Notes: a model not told the origin generated them from the letters alone. A stretch of DNA of 54,284 nt from Saccoglossus kowalevskii (GCF_000003605.2 NW_003137333.1:42727-97010), one strand, 5' to 3'. Positions 38,333 to 51,137 are shown, counted from the first letter of the stretch. Made by a program: numbers and translations.

Positions 38333-41300
38333 ATGAGTGGAACTAACGATAAACGGGTAGGTTTTTGTATGATGTTTATCGACGTTATAATTCTGCACTA
38401 TTATACATTTCTGCACGGCGTATATTTTGATTGACGACTAAAGCGAGCGATTAAATTCGGTCATGTATCGTCTCTCAGTAAAAGGAAGGACACAGTATTA
38501 CACAAGAAGCGTTTATGTACTATTCATTTTGAGTTATAACACGGGTACTTTTTGTTTAGTTGTTCTAATCTAGTGATTTGTGTCGGGCAATACATATTTC
38601 GGGCAATGTATTCATATAAGTAGTAACAAGCTATGGTATGTGACCGCTATATTACTTGATCGCTTAAAGGTCGTACCGCACCCAAAGCGGCATATACACC
38701 TTGGTGAAAGGCCTTTCATTCCTAACCATGACTCATATTGTACTTTGCATAGTTTTGATGCACAGTTGTTCTACAGCTTAGGCTATACACACTGACCCAA
38801 TCTGATTAAAATCTGATGTAGTGTATGGGCTTTAATTATTTTGGCTATAAACTTATTTAATTTTTTTATTACTTTTGTTATTAATGCCTTTTTATTTTAT
38901 TATTTTACTTTGATTTTGTGATTTTTTTTTTAATTCCGCCCTACATACATCTGATCCGACGCCTATGTAAGTCCCGTTCAAATCTCACGTAAGTACCAGC
39001 CAATCACAGCCCCCCTTTTATACAGGCTGTCGGTTGATTACTTTTCAGTGTCGCGATACTCTACGGGCAATCTTTCTGTACATTATATTTTGTCCACTTG
39101 AATAAACCATTAATAGAAAACTGCTAGTATATTTTTATTTACAAAAGAAATTCCACAGCATTTTACAATTTGTGTCATTACATTGAATATTTGTTTCACT
39201 TCCAACAAATGTGTACACTTCCTGATACATCTTCGCCAGCCAAGGTTCGTTTATTCAGTCATCGCTTCAATTTTACATCAAACACTGAGCAAAATTATCT
39301 AGAATGGAAGCAAAAAAATAAGTAAATCGTAATGATTAGAACACTGTAAACAGCTATAGTAAACAATGCAAACTGATTTTAAATTGTATAATGGTCACCG
39401 GCGCACGGCATCGACGCAGAAAATTGGAGCAAATCAGCTCAATTACTTTAATAAAGAATTATTGTATAATGTACAAAATGTTGATACATTTTGATGAATA
39501 TTTACAGCTACGGCTTCAGTACCGTAGACGATTTTGGCCCGATCGTCAACAAAACATCACCCGTCTCCAGGGCAAGCGACTAGTAAAGATACCAAGGTTC
39601 GGTCGAACGGTGGAAACAAAATCTTCACTCCCAGAATAACTACGCAAAATAACGATCTAAACTCGAACCATTCGAGCCACAATATAAAAATAAAAAAATT
39701 ACCGTTGCATTTGACAGTGATAAACTTACCGAAAAGCCGTGTTTTTCTCGGTCGCCAACGTCGGTATAATCCGCCATTTTATTTGAGTGTGTTTGCCACC
39801 TGACTCTGCCCGGTGACGTCACCATGTGGGCTATAGAAGGAGGTCTGTGATTCGTTGACTAAAATCATCGATAGTGGGTCTCGTTGAAATCTCGTTACAT
39901 AGTCATCGGGTCAGATGTATGTAGGGCGAAATTAAAAAAAAATACAAAATCAAAATCATAATAAAATACAAAAGTAATAAAAAATAAAATTAAAATAAGT
40001 TCATAGCCAAAATAATTAAAGCCCGTACACTGCATCAGATTTTAATCAGATTGACACTGACCACAACTAGTGTTGTCATGGGAATGTCTATTCTGGATTA
40101 CTGCCATCATCGTATTATAATCACATTTGAGACAGTATCAGTTCGTTTTGCGCATTGCATCGTGGGAGTCGTAATAATATATTTAGATTGATGGTTTTAG
40201 AGTTGAAAGAAAATTACTTATATGGCCCGATTATTGTTTTCCTTGCTTTATGATGCATCCCTGTCTCACAGGAAAACAATGCACTTTTCGTATTGTAGTT
40301 GCGCGTCTGCATCGGAACTTGGGAAGTATGATCTCCAGCATCTTCGCCAGCCAAGACTATTTATTCGGCCGAAGCCTCAACATTAATCCTTGGCAGATTT
40401 CACTACGATTTATTGCATGCCGCACGCCCTCAAACGATTATTTGCATTACCTAATCAGATTACTGTGAAATACTTTATTTTCTCTTGCAATCAATTTTCG
40501 CTATAGGAATGATCGAGTGAAAATAAAATCCAGCGAATACAACTTTTTCCCATATTTCACATTCAACTCGCCAGAATTCAGTGAAAAATAAAACACCCAA
40601 AAACACTTGCCACAAATTTTCAACGTTGGAATAATTTTTTTTTTTCGAAACGTGTCAACAAATTTAGACTCTCTGTTCTTGACTACACGCCGCCATTTTT
40701 TAAATCTGTGATGAGCCCAGACGTTCACGTTTATGATACAGCAACGCTGATTGGTGGCCCCAGCCCCTGGGCGCGCCCAATCAAATTACTCAATTTAACT
40801 GCAGTGAAAAACAGCTTTTCCTTACACGATCACGCACGGGTTCGTGGGCCGGTTATGAATGACCGGCTTTAGCGAAACCGTGCGATTCGGACGATGGATT
40901 TCCAGACACTCAAATTGACTCAATGTGTTGTGGATACAGAAAGTTGGGACTTTTCCAAATTCTGAAAATGAAATAAAAACATAAAATATACAACATTGAA
41001 ATATTCTGTCAAAGTAGTATTAGAAGGCAAATATCGTCACCTTGATGTATTTATCTCATTGCTAGTACTAAACTGGCCAGATTTGCATGTAATTCTTTTT
41101 CGTTTAGATAGAATTTTGGATAGGCTAGTTCTTTAAAATTCAAAACTAGCGACAGAAAAGAAGCCTAACGTTGTTGACATTTAATTTGCAAGTAACTGTG
41201 TGCTTCTATGGTGTCAATTTCGGCTCAGAAGTCGATGCAATATTTACCTGGTATACTCATGCTATACATTATTGTAATTAATTGTATATGCATAATATTA

Positions 41301-43710
41301 ATTTCAGGATGTTGAAGCGTCCAACGACAACCCACCGACTTACGATGAAGCACAGAAAGGTTAGTCTATATCTGTGAGAAAGACGGGCAATCTACAACAC
41401 TATGTGACTCTGTCGTATACCATGTTGACTTGTTACATTTACAAGAAAGTCTAAATAAACAAATGTATGTGTGTGTGGACTAATGGATTCCAAACTTAAC
41501 AATATTGCAGGTTCCCTAACGTCTGTTTTCTCATGATATTATATTGAAAAAGCAATTGTGTGTTAATATGCCATAAATTTGTCGATTGAGATGCGCCCAA
41601 AAGTATTTCTCGCCGACGTGAGCAGAATTTCTCTTCTTATGGTTACGGTTTACTTTTTAATGGCACACACAGATCAACAAACTAGAATCATTGCAAAGTT
41701 GGTTTACTTGTCAAAAGTACCATAGTCTAATATTATATCACACCAGGCGTTTTCTTCTTTTTAAACATAAATTATATTTGCAACATCTCCGTTACAGATG
41801 GCTATGTTTTGATAGTTTATTTGCTTGACGGTTTGCGTGACGTACTATCATCTCTGAATATAATTCACTGCGTGGTTTTCAACGTGTACTCACGCTAGGC
41901 TACTGAAATTAAACTTACAGGTGCACCACCGACGTACGAAGAAAGCATAATGTCAAAGATCAGGACCGCTAAACGGGAGTCGGATGGGAACAAAGAATTT
42001 GTTACAAATGTTCTACAGATAATATGTGAATCAGGTGAATAGTTATTGTTATCTGCACTATCGCGATCCAGCACGCAGGTAATGTATGCAATGAATGTAA
42101 TTGTTACATACAACGGTAAAAGATCAGGATCACAGTATGTGTTTGTATGTTCGGGTACGTACAGCTTTCAAGGTGTAATGTAACTTAAATAGAAATATAA
42201 GTAGACTTTACACACATGTTCCTTCAAGTCCAAGTTAGATTTTGCGAACTAAACAATATAAATTCGCAATATAAATTCCAACGGAAAATATATGTGGCCT
42301 TCAAACACAGAAGAATGGTCACAGACCACATATATAGATCAAGATCGCGTTAAGTGACGTGTACCCGATCATAACAACGCGACCATAAGACCAGATTTTA
42401 ATATTAAAATAACTTGTAGCAGGTGGGCATCTTTTCCGAGTACTTTCTAGTTTATAATTATATATGCAATAACCACACATATGGTGCAGTGTGGGAACAG
42501 TCAAGGAATTTATTTTTTTATACGTAATATGATATACAAACTAAACTTTTAATGTTTTTTTTTCTTTTTTAGTTGCGTTGATGATTGGTTGCCTGGTTTG
42601 TACTGCTTTACTTACTGCTCTACCTATTTCGATGATAGTGATTGGTGAGTAAATGTTTACACGACACTATTGCAGCACACCGTAAACAATTTATGACTAT
42701 GTGGGTGTGACGTAATTACATGTGAAACAAACAATGAAAAGGTCTTTATTGTATACATGTCTAAACATAAATTGTAAAGCCCTTGAATTCCGAATCAATA
42801 CGACGCTACTCATAAGTATGTGCCTGATTGGCTGCCCAACCCCTATCAGTCGGACCAATCAGAAAGAACCTTGTTTGTTGACATGTTATTTTCGACGTAT
42901 CGAATTCTGCCTTGTATACTGCACCCCATGCTAACCCATGCTAGTTAAGTGGAGCGCCAGACATTATCCTGGGTAATCATTCCATAATTATGAGCACTGT
43001 TTATATACTACAGGTTCCATGCATAAAGACGAGTGTAATGCAGAGCCGTACATCCCCATATACCTTATCGTTGCTGGGAGCTTTTCCTTGTTTATATGCG
43101 TCACTAACGTATGTGGCTGCGTGACAAAGCGTGGAAAAAAGGAAGACGAGGAACAGAGTACGGGTGCCACCGCGTGTGCGTGCTGTTTTACCTGCATCAG
43201 TGCGCTGGGGAGTGTCTTTTTGGTGTGTTGGTACATAGCAGGTGAGTAGTCACATGGCAATGACATATTACTATGCTTTATTATTATCGGGAGTAGAGTT
43301 GGTCATTTTGAAATGTGCATGTCATATTTCTATGTGTCAAACAGTCTCATAGATAGTCATTTGAGCAGATTAGTGTTGTTTTATTGCGCAATGACACATT
43401 TTCTACTCATGGAGACGTAATTGCATGTGTGTAATTTAAGTAACAGTCCGCACTGACACCATCCAACTTATAAATAGTACATGTACTCATTTCTAGTGTT
43501 TTCCCATTTTCAGGTAACGTGTGGATATACAAAGCGTATGAACCGTCATATGAAGACCCAACCGCTTCAGATTACTGTGACAAGACCCTGTATTTATTTT
43601 CATTTTGGTTTTTGAACGCCGGTTACATTCTTGCTGGTGTTGGTTTGTGTTTTGGATGCGTCATTGGTTGCTGTGCGAGTCGGATTTTGTCTAATGTTGA
43701 CGAAGACTAA
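38333..43710 (+). CDS. TMEM272-like: TMEM272-like four-pass membrane protein with two PPxY motifs
   Basis: Six exons: 38333-38356, 41308-41359, 41921-42034, 42573-42644, 43014-43241, 43514-43710. They give 228 residues with consistent phases; the 8-codon first exon is supported by the identical layout of the next gene. The N-terminal tail (1-63) is soluble and has PPTY at 17-20 and 28-31, then a basic stretch (KIRTAKRES). Hydrophobic segments are about 64-88, 100-121, 142-163 and 188-215, followed by an acidic tail (NVDED). A loop of conserved type reads GNVWIYKAYEPSYEDP before YCDKTLYLFSFW, which identifies the TMEM272-like family. Members are uncharacterised. The PPxY motifs suggest binding of WW-domain proteins such as NEDD4-type ubiquitin ligases (inference). 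Cysteine is abundant in the loop after segment 2. Confidence 0.9.
38798..40053. mobile_element. Inverted-repeat (foldback-like) element in intron 1 of the first TMEM272-like gene
   Basis: The left arm (38798-38970) and right arm (39895-40053) are inverted copies. They share CAATCTGATTAAAATCTGAT, AGTGTAYGGGCTTTAATTAT, ATAGCCAAAATAATTAAAGC (as read in the right arm), an A/T-only middle and CTACATACATCTGA near the inner ends. The 0.9-kb spacer holds an antisense start-like segment (39777-39730) with a CRE palindrome. Either a TIR element or two opposed copies of a shorter repeat. I see no transposase. Confidence 0.6.
39730..39777 (-). other. Candidate antisense first coding exon in the inverted-repeat spacer
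   Basis: On the minus strand an ATG at 39777 (AAATAAAATGGCGG) opens MADYTDVGDREKHGFS, followed directly by a GTAAGT donor. Upstream on that strand is GGTGACGTCACC (39812-39823), a perfect cAMP-response palindrome. No following exon was found, and the sequence may be part of the repeat. Confidence 0.2.
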
Positions 43711-43869
43711 ATACAGCGTTCTCACATAAGTGATTGAAGGAACCGTGTATATATTGCTGTTTCAATACTATTTACTATACGAGTTATTAATTTGTAGTCA
43801 ATTGCATGACTGAATATACGTCATGGTTGACTACTTCATCACTGGATTATTTAATGTGCAACCCTTTCA

Positions 43870-43875
43870 AATAAA
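43870..43875 (+). promoter_or_regulatory. Polyadenylation signal of the first TMEM272-like gene
   Basis: AATAAA 160 bases after the stop codon, followed within about 35 bases by TG-rich sequence (ATCAGTGTTTCATAC). Confidence 0.65.
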
Positions 43876-44251
43876 ATCTTTCATACACAATTGATATCAG
43901 TGTTTCATACTTTTGCACATTGGGGGTTACTCACGCTGTAGATGCATACACATTAAAAAGAAAAAGTTTATATTTACTGTATTATCTCTGGTATATAATA
44001 CCCTCTCGGCCCTGCTTTTTGTTTGTGTCAGACGAAATTCAATGAAATCCATCATGACAAATAAGTGTTGACATTCATCAAAAAAGTACGACTTTTTACT
44101 TGGCCATACTCTTAACCCAAATACACGAGTGTTACGCAGACGCAATAGGTATCGATATATATATACACAGCACAATTTTAATTCATAAATTACAGTATAT
44201 CCGGTAACTCTATTCATGGTGTCACTCTTACCTATCAAATATATTACAAAG

Positions 44252-44645
44252 AGTGGTCATTGGCGGTCGTCATTAGGCCCTGTTCTATTTAACACCGATT
44301 TGTCAGGTTGCATTTTAACATCGAATTCATCTTTTTTTTTACGCTGACGATTCAAAGGTATGCATCACAATATCATACACCAATGACTGTAATTATCTAT
44401 AGCGGACCTATATTGCTGCTCCCTCTGGTGTCAAGATTTGGAAACTCAAACAAATGTGATGCCATTGCTTTCTCTTGCAAAAAAGGTTAGTCGTGCATCA
44501 GTAGTACTTGAATTGTGACATGATTAATCGATTCAATATAATAAAAGACCTATGAGTTACCTTAATCTTAATTTTAACACTCATATCGTAAATGTCACTG
44601 TCGCTAAAGCGTGCATGATAGTTGGGTTCATAAAGGCTTCGTAAT
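44252..44645 (+). mobile_element. Decayed non-LTR retrotransposon reverse transcriptase fragment
   Basis: Three frames together show the order of a reverse transcriptase palm and thumb. SLGPVLFNTDLSG (around 44270) corresponds to the GSxLGPxLFN block. After a frame break in the T run at 44332-44340, YADDSKVCITIS (44340 onward) is the catalytic YxDD-type block. A third frame gives NKCDAIAF (about 44450). LNFNTHIV and VGFIKAS (44567-44640) match the conserved segment after it. Frameshifts and stops show that it is dead. Jockey/CR1-like type is my best guess. Confidence 0.75.
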
Positions 44646-45659
44646 TGCTACTTCTCACAGGTATTGCGTCGATCCCCTAAGTAGCTTATAACAAAAACAG
44701 AAAAACAATTACTCGAATAGTTATGCATTAAATCTAACATATCTAACACTACTTTTAAATATGTTTCCATACGCAATTCTATGAATGACCTGGCGAAATC
44801 GCCGTCATCCATGTATGCTCCTCATAGCTCCTCATTGGTTTGAAAATGTATTTCCGTGTCTCAATCGCAGTCTTATACAAAGGATGTACATGATAACAAG
44901 TAGTGAAAGTGTATGGTAAGTATGAGTGATTTCATACGAAAACTACGCATGATTCGCGAATACTAAAATGGAAAGTTCGTGCTACCCCAAACGAATCTTA
45001 TTTTTTTTTAATCTTATGATCTTCCATTATCTCATAATACATTGTATACTACTATACTTGACAAAATCTGCTCTAGAGTAAATAATTTGGTATTAAATCA
45101 TTTTGCCGTCGCGTTTCCACAATGAATCCACCTAATCAACGTATTGGGAATAACATTTCCATCACACCAAAACTACGGATATTAGTGTTTAATTCTATGA
45201 CCTATACATACAGAAATGTTTGTTTGGTGGGGATATTTACTGAGATTAATACTAAATACTGTAGGGTTATTTACTGTAACAGAATAGGTTGTATGATCAA
45301 CCAAGTTTAGGTTATGTATAGCAGATTTGAGCATTATTATTGACATTTAAAAGTCTTAAGACAGTTTTCACTGTGTTTCTATTGATAAAATAATATGCAA
45401 ATAGGTATTGGTAATTGCGGGAGTTAGAGGGCCTCAATGTTCGTAAACGCACACTTTAATATGATCAGCAACTCACAGACACGTGAGGCTGACGGCGGAG
45501 AATGCTTGTTAATATTAATTACCCCTGTATTGGGGTTTGACCTTCCTGATTCAACTTTCTAACCCAGTGACCTCCGCTGAAACTCGAGCTTTGATTCATT
45601 ATGGTTTCCCATTATGCTGGACAACAGCCGTATTTCGTCATTAAATGTGCTTATTGTTG

Positions 45660-45905
45660 AAGAATGCTGAACCGTAACGTTTCGCCTTTTGAATTTCGCA
45701 TCACTTCAGAAGTATGCGTTAAGTCTCGTGATGTATATGGGTGATTCACGTGCTTCACTGCTAGTGTAATGATATAAATATAGCTAGAGTCCCTCGCACT
45801 TTGTTAAACAACGCAATGGTTGACAGCTGTTGTCAAGATTATCACGTGTAGTTTTTCGATTGGTTTGGATTTCATCCAATATTTATAACCAGGAATACTG
45901 TATTT
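45660..45905 (+). repeat. Promoter-proximal repeat, copy 1 (upstream of second TMEM272-like gene)
   Basis: Shares, in order, CCGTAACGTTT, TTTTGAAT, CATCACTT, GCGTTAAGTCTCGTG, TTTGGATTTCATC and TATAACCAGGAATA with 52370-52562. Part of it is also found at 47660-47760. In this copy it lies directly upstream of the octamer and start codon. Confidence 0.6.
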
Positions 45906-45907
45906 AT

Positions 45908-45960
45908 ATGCAAATTAGGTGAGATTGCAATATATTTGCATCGGTGACGAACTGAAAATA
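45908..45960 (+). promoter_or_regulatory. Promoter-proximal octamer and shared block of the second TMEM272-like gene
   Basis: ATGCAAAT at 45908-45915, 61 bases before the ATG, and GTGACGAACTGAAAATA at 45944-45960. They mirror the arrangement upstream of the first gene. Confidence 0.45.
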
Positions 45961-45975
45961 TAGAGTAGTACGACG

Positions 45976-48900
45976 ATGGATGCCGCTAACGAGAGCCAGG
46001 TAGGTTCTAACCTTTCTATATGAAGGTGTATTTGTTCCCAGAGTGTTAAATTATATAATAAGAACATATATATGTGCCAGATAGTACTATCTGATCTGCC
46101 GAGTTTTTAACTGACGGCTCGGAACTTTGTACTGTTTTCTCAGCAGTTGCTTTGTGTGCAGATATGTGAAAGTGTTCGTTTTCATTGGAACTTTGTGGAC
46201 ACCTTCTCACATATCTCTGTTCAAAAACCCGTGCAATATGTCTGTTTTGAAACTAATTTCTTCAGATGTAAGGTACCCATTGGACAAAAGATACATGGAA
46301 GTTTAGCAAACTATCTCCCCGACCCAGTGCAATGTATCCGGTTAATTCATTATTTGTGTTGATTGCCTATATATACTTACTTCAATACACGCTCGTTTTT
46401 TTCCGACCGCTGCTAACAATACCTTGTCATGCGAGGTTTATTATGGCCGCCATGTTTTGTTGACAATTGCAGACCAGACAATAACACGTATTCCAGACAC
46501 GTATAACCGAGTGTTCATTGAAACGATCGGTGCCATTTATTTGTAGTAAAATTACATTACTCGTGTCGTGGTCGCTGATGATGTGTTGTTTTGGTTTTGA
46601 TGGCCATTCACATTGCTGCGATGGGTGTTGTGTAGTTCCAATGTAAAAATCAACCGTGCAGCAGTCACGTGAACATAGATAAATATTACCGTTTCTCGCC
46701 CTGTGACGGTGGAACATATAATAACTATAAGCAGTATTGTCGTGACTAATGACAGAGAATGTCGCACTAAAACTAATGTCACTAAAACAAATGGCGATAG
46801 CGAACACGAATGATATGTTAACAAATTAAATGTGGCTGGCTGCCTTATGGTATTTAAAAATACAATAGAGTGGGAATGCCAGGGACTTTACATTTATGTG
46901 AGAATTACACCAGTCAAGGTATTTTCAGCTCGTGATACTGTTTACAGTGTGTTACAACGAGTATGACATCATTTGTAGGATTTTGACAAAGGGATAGTGT
47001 TTGCAGGACATTAATGGAAGTGTTACATCATTTGAAAGATGCTAATGGGAAAATGACATTATTTGCATATTGATGAGAGAATTACATCAGTTGCAGGATG
47101 TAAATGGGACAATGACACTATTTGAAATATGTCTCGTCTACAGTGGATATGCAAGTGAGTTACAATTATTGAATAATAAGACGTCCAAACTTATATTCTT
47201 GCACAAAAAGAGTATGAAGAGTCATGAAAGTACAGAGTCAACCCAAGATGATGTGCATTTGCTAGGCTTTAACCATTATTCCCAAAAATGTATGCCCAAA
47301 GAATAGTTTCTTTATTGATCGACACATTACAAAACTCATGTATCTCTGAAAGACATCGAAACCCAGTTCGAAAAGGTATGAAAAATCGCAGCGGAAATGA
47401 CACCTTCCCCCAGGATTTCATTGGAAGTCTCTTTTATTTTCTTTGATATCAATATTTACCGCGATTGACCCTCGCGTTAAAGTCCGCTGACGTTTCCACT
47501 GGCTAGAGAAGACTTTCATTAATCTCCATGACCCTATAATATTATCTAGTCGATTATCTGCTCACGCCGAGGTTCATCTGACGAATTTGCAAAACATGTG
47601 AACTGCCAATTGCTCCAACAAATATTATATTTATATAAAATATTTATATGATTGAATTATAACGTTGGTGTTGTGAATATGACTTCCCTTGGAAAATGTG
47701 TCGTGTTCCTGCGTTGAATCTCGTGATTTGTGTTTCTTCTTTGTGTTTGTTGCTTGAGTAATATACATAGCAGGAACAGCGGTGATGCAATGGTCTATGC
47801 AATTGCTAGGGTTCGATAAGTATCGCATTGTTCGAACAAGTCATACATGTTGTAGGGACAATTGACACCATAATTATAATAATCATTTTATTTCTGCTAA
47901 ACATACTATTAAAAGTTTAATTTTATTTTGAGAAATGGGGGTATTTGACATGTACATATTGATTTAATTACTCTAATTTCAGGATATCGAGGCGCCACAA
48001 GACAAACCACCAACACACGAGGAACCACAGAAAGGTTAGTCGAATGCAGTAAAAACAATGCGTAATCATCTATAAAATAGAGATTCTAGGACATAGAATC
48101 GGCTAGTCGTTATTATAATCTTATATGTTACACTCATATTATTAGTATTGCTCTGACTTTAACAAATGAAGCTACTGTATGTCTATATCGTTCACATCCA
48201 AGATGCTGTTATGACATTGACACATGTAATTATTAACTACATATGCAGTTTTATAACAATGACCAGTATCAGTTAATAACTGGGTATTACTCTACGACAC
48301 ATTGTTGAATCGTTTGACGCATTGTCTTAATTTACAGGTGACCCTCCGAAATATGGAAGCATCGTGTCAGAGATCAAGAAAGCTAAACGGGAGTCATGTG
48401 GAAACAAAGAATTTATCAAACATGTCATGGCGATAATAAGTAGATCAGGTGAATATCTTTTATACTTAAATAATTATCATAGTACAGATTACAAATAGTA
48501 GAATAAAATTGTGCTTGAGTGGTGCTTTAATTGAAGTAGTAAATGATAAACAATGTCCGTATCGTCTAGCTATTTAGAATAGTCACTTAGAACGATTGAC
48601 AAATATTGTCTTTTATATATGACGTTATTGAGGGTTAATTTTACGCAGTACTACACATTAACTGAAGACTGACTAATTGAATAATGTATGTAGGTAGTAA
48701 TCAAGGGTCATTTTAAGGCCAAACCATTGTATAAACTTGCAGACTTCAAGTAACTTTAAGCTACATTGGCCAATTACTTTAAAACGTTAAAAGATTACAA
48801 TTGCCATTGTCACTAGTTAGTAGATTTACGTTTATTCAGGCTGAAAATTATTTAAACGCTATCTATCTATCTATCTCTCTCTTTCTCTCTCTTTCTTTTA

Positions 48901-50755
48901 TTTGTTTAACACAATGTGAAACATTACAGGTGAACGTTCGACATGGAGTGAAAGAGTAGTTACAAAGATGAAGAAATCACTACAGGAGTCGCGTGAAAAT
49001 AAAGAATATCTAACGCTGCTATGTTTTCCAGGTGAATAGCTGCACATGTACAGTAGGGAATGCAGACAGTGTCATGTAATTGTGTGTTACACAACATTTG
49101 ATTGTGTTTTTTTAATGGGACAGTGAATGTGACGTGATGAGAAGTGCGTCTATTGTTCATTCGAACAATGCCACTTAATGTTCAAGGTCACGTCGATGTG
49201 AGGAGCATAACATTGCCAAAATTACTCATTGGTTGAGAACTCATTTTTCAAAATTTGTCAAGGCCATGTGTTATAAATATTTTACCCCAATATGTTTTAA
49301 GTGAATCAGTAATATTGGCCTTGATTGGCTGACTATTTTGAATAGATTCATGTATCATTATATATCATTGTGTCGTTCCTACTACTAAGAATTTATATCC
49401 CTAAAGCTTAGCTTTGTTTTCTGTTTTAGCCATTTTTTCAATCTTTGGTTAATACAAACTGATACTGGGCTTTTCAGTTTTTAACGTTTTTCCTTTATAT
49501 TTATTTAGTTATGTTGATGATTGGCTGCGTGATTTGTATTAGTATCTTTATTGCTGCACCTATTGCGATGATAGTGATCGGTGAGTATACGATAAATGAC
49601 CACGTGGAACATTTATTAATATCACTAAAAACCACGGATCAATAAAAGAATGTAAGCTACCAATAGACAAGAGCAATCAGGACCACGGTCTATGACTAAA
49701 ATTAGAGATAGGTTGTATGAATTGTCATCATGTATCAATTTACACAATTTATCTTTTGTCTGAATTTGTTAATATTGTTTTCAACAAATAAACCCAATTT
49801 GCAGAAGTATGTGGAAAGGCAGTGTGATATATATATATTTTGTTAGTGATGTACTATTATTTCGTGATGATTTCATGATTATATTGACTATTCATGTCGC
49901 TTGTAGTTCAGGTTTTCCAGTCACCAACATTGAAGTTGCATTTAGGCAGTTTGTAGTCTTAGTTGATAACTTGATATTATACCTGTGAATTGGATATTTC
50001 CAATTAGACAAGAATGTCATAAAGACAATTGACATTTTACTTAAGTACATGTCGGATGTGTTCAAAATTTATTCAGTTGTCATTTCAGGAGTCCTTATCT
50101 AGACCATGCTGACTATACAGAATTACAGACATTATCCATGGTTATTATTCAATAATTAGACACTGTTTATGTTCCGCAGGTGCCATTTATAAAGACGAAT
50201 GTAATGCACAGCCGTACATCCCTATATACCTTATTGTTGGTGGGAGCTTTTCCTTGTTTTCGTGTTTCATTTCTGGGGGTAAGTCCAGGTCTAATCGTTG
50301 CCAGACAAATGAAGAGGATCCACAAAAAGACGAATGTACATGCCGTAGCTGTATAAGTGGTCTTGTGTCCATCTTCCAGGTTTGCTGGTTCATAGCAGGT
50401 AAGTGGGGAATTGGGAATTGATTAGTAGAATTTTTAAATTATTCTTAATTATTTGTATTATCACCATTTTATTATTATATTATAAAATATACATTATAAT
50501 ATTTCTGCATGTTGTTAACAAAATATATACCTCATTGTATTTATATATATTATTTCAGGCAACGTATGGATATACAAGGCGTATGAACCGTCATATGAAG
50601 ACCCAACATCTGCAGATTACTGTGACAAGACCCTGTATTTGTTTTCATTTTGGCTAATGAATGTTAGTTACATGCTAATTGGTGTTGGTTTCTGTGTCTG
50701 TTTACTAGTTATCTACTGTGTGTATTGCCGTGAGCCTTGTGATGACGAGGAATAA
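45976..50755 (+). CDS. TMEM272-like: TMEM272-like four-pass membrane protein with an extra duplicated exon
   Basis: Seven exons: 45976-45999, 47983-48034, 48338-48448, 48930-49031, 49509-49580, 50180-50398, 50559-50755. They give 258 residues in frame. It is a tandem paralog of the gene at 38333, with the same exon phases plus one additional exon (48930-49031). That exon encodes RVVTKMKKSLQESRENKEY, which resembles SIVSEIKKAKRESCGNKEF from the exon before it, so it looks like an exon duplication. The first PPxY has become PPTH (17-20) and the second is PPKY (28-31). The membrane part begins at about 97 (VMLMIGCVICISIF). The GNVWIYKAYEPSYEDP loop and YCDKTLYLFSFW are unchanged. The tail is short and acidic (CDDEE). 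Family function is unknown. Confidence 0.9.
46961..47130 (+). repeat. Degenerate minisatellite, about 30-base unit, in intron 1
   Basis: About six imperfect units of the type ATGACATCATTTGCAGGATG followed by TTAATGGGAA, spaced 27-33 bases apart. It lies in the intron 46000-47982 of the second TMEM272-like gene. The ORF 47070-47306 that overlaps it is not gene-like. Confidence 0.65.
47660..47760 (+). repeat. Promoter-proximal repeat, copy 2 (intron 1 of second TMEM272-like gene)
   Basis: TTGTGAATATGACTTC, GCGTTGAATCTCGTGATTTG and TGTTTCTTCTTTGTGTTTG align with TTTTGAATATGACATC, GCGTTAAGTCTCGTGTTTTG and TGTTTACAATTCGTCTTTG at 52388-52455. This copy lacks the downstream TATAACCAGGAATA part. Confidence 0.5.
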
Positions 50756-51131
50756 ATTCTGTGTAATTGCTATAATAATACTTATTGTTTATATTTCGTA
50801 CGTAATATAACTAAAATTACTATATATATTAATAATATATTATAGATTATATGGTTGTCATGAACATTACTAGACTCGGCGAAATGTTGACATGGTCTAT
50901 ATCAGAGCATTTTATTTTTTCTTGCACGTATTTGTATTTTTCTACTGAAAATGTCTCAAGCTTTTTTCTTGTACTTATATGACAAACGGTCAACACGTGT
51001 ACTTTCCTTTTTGATGCACGTGTGTGTATTTGACAAGTTTTAAGAAAGTTATATCATAAAAATATAATAATGGATTATGTATATGAAGTATCTATCTGCC
51101 ATATTTGGACATACAAATTAATAAATCGAAC

Positions 51132-51137
51132 AATAAA
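51132..51137 (+). promoter_or_regulatory. Candidate polyadenylation signal of second TMEM272-like gene
   Basis: AATAAA about 375 bases after the stop codon. No canonical hexamer was noticed nearer to the stop. Confidence 0.35.

Larger units (their letters stand above)
43876..45975 (+). other. Intergenic region between the two TMEM272-like genes
   Basis: About 2.1 kb with no intact gene. It holds the reverse transcriptase relic (44252-44645) and, near the right end, the promoter-proximal repeat (45660-45905). The stretch 44650-45650 shows nothing I can name. The minus-strand ORF 43927-44238 has no recognisable product. Confidence 0.7.

Noticed and set aside
40501-40728. Minus-strand ORF and ATGGCGGCG start with CCAAT-like sites upstream (about 40740-40800)
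   Set aside because: The ATGGCGG frame stops after 10 codons without a good donor, and the longer ORF in another frame is unrecognised. Too weak for a gene call.
46427-46807. 126-codon ORF on the minus strand
   Set aside because: Lies in intron 1 of the second TMEM272-like gene. The alternative ATGGCGGCC start at 46445 gives only 8 codons. No recognisable product.
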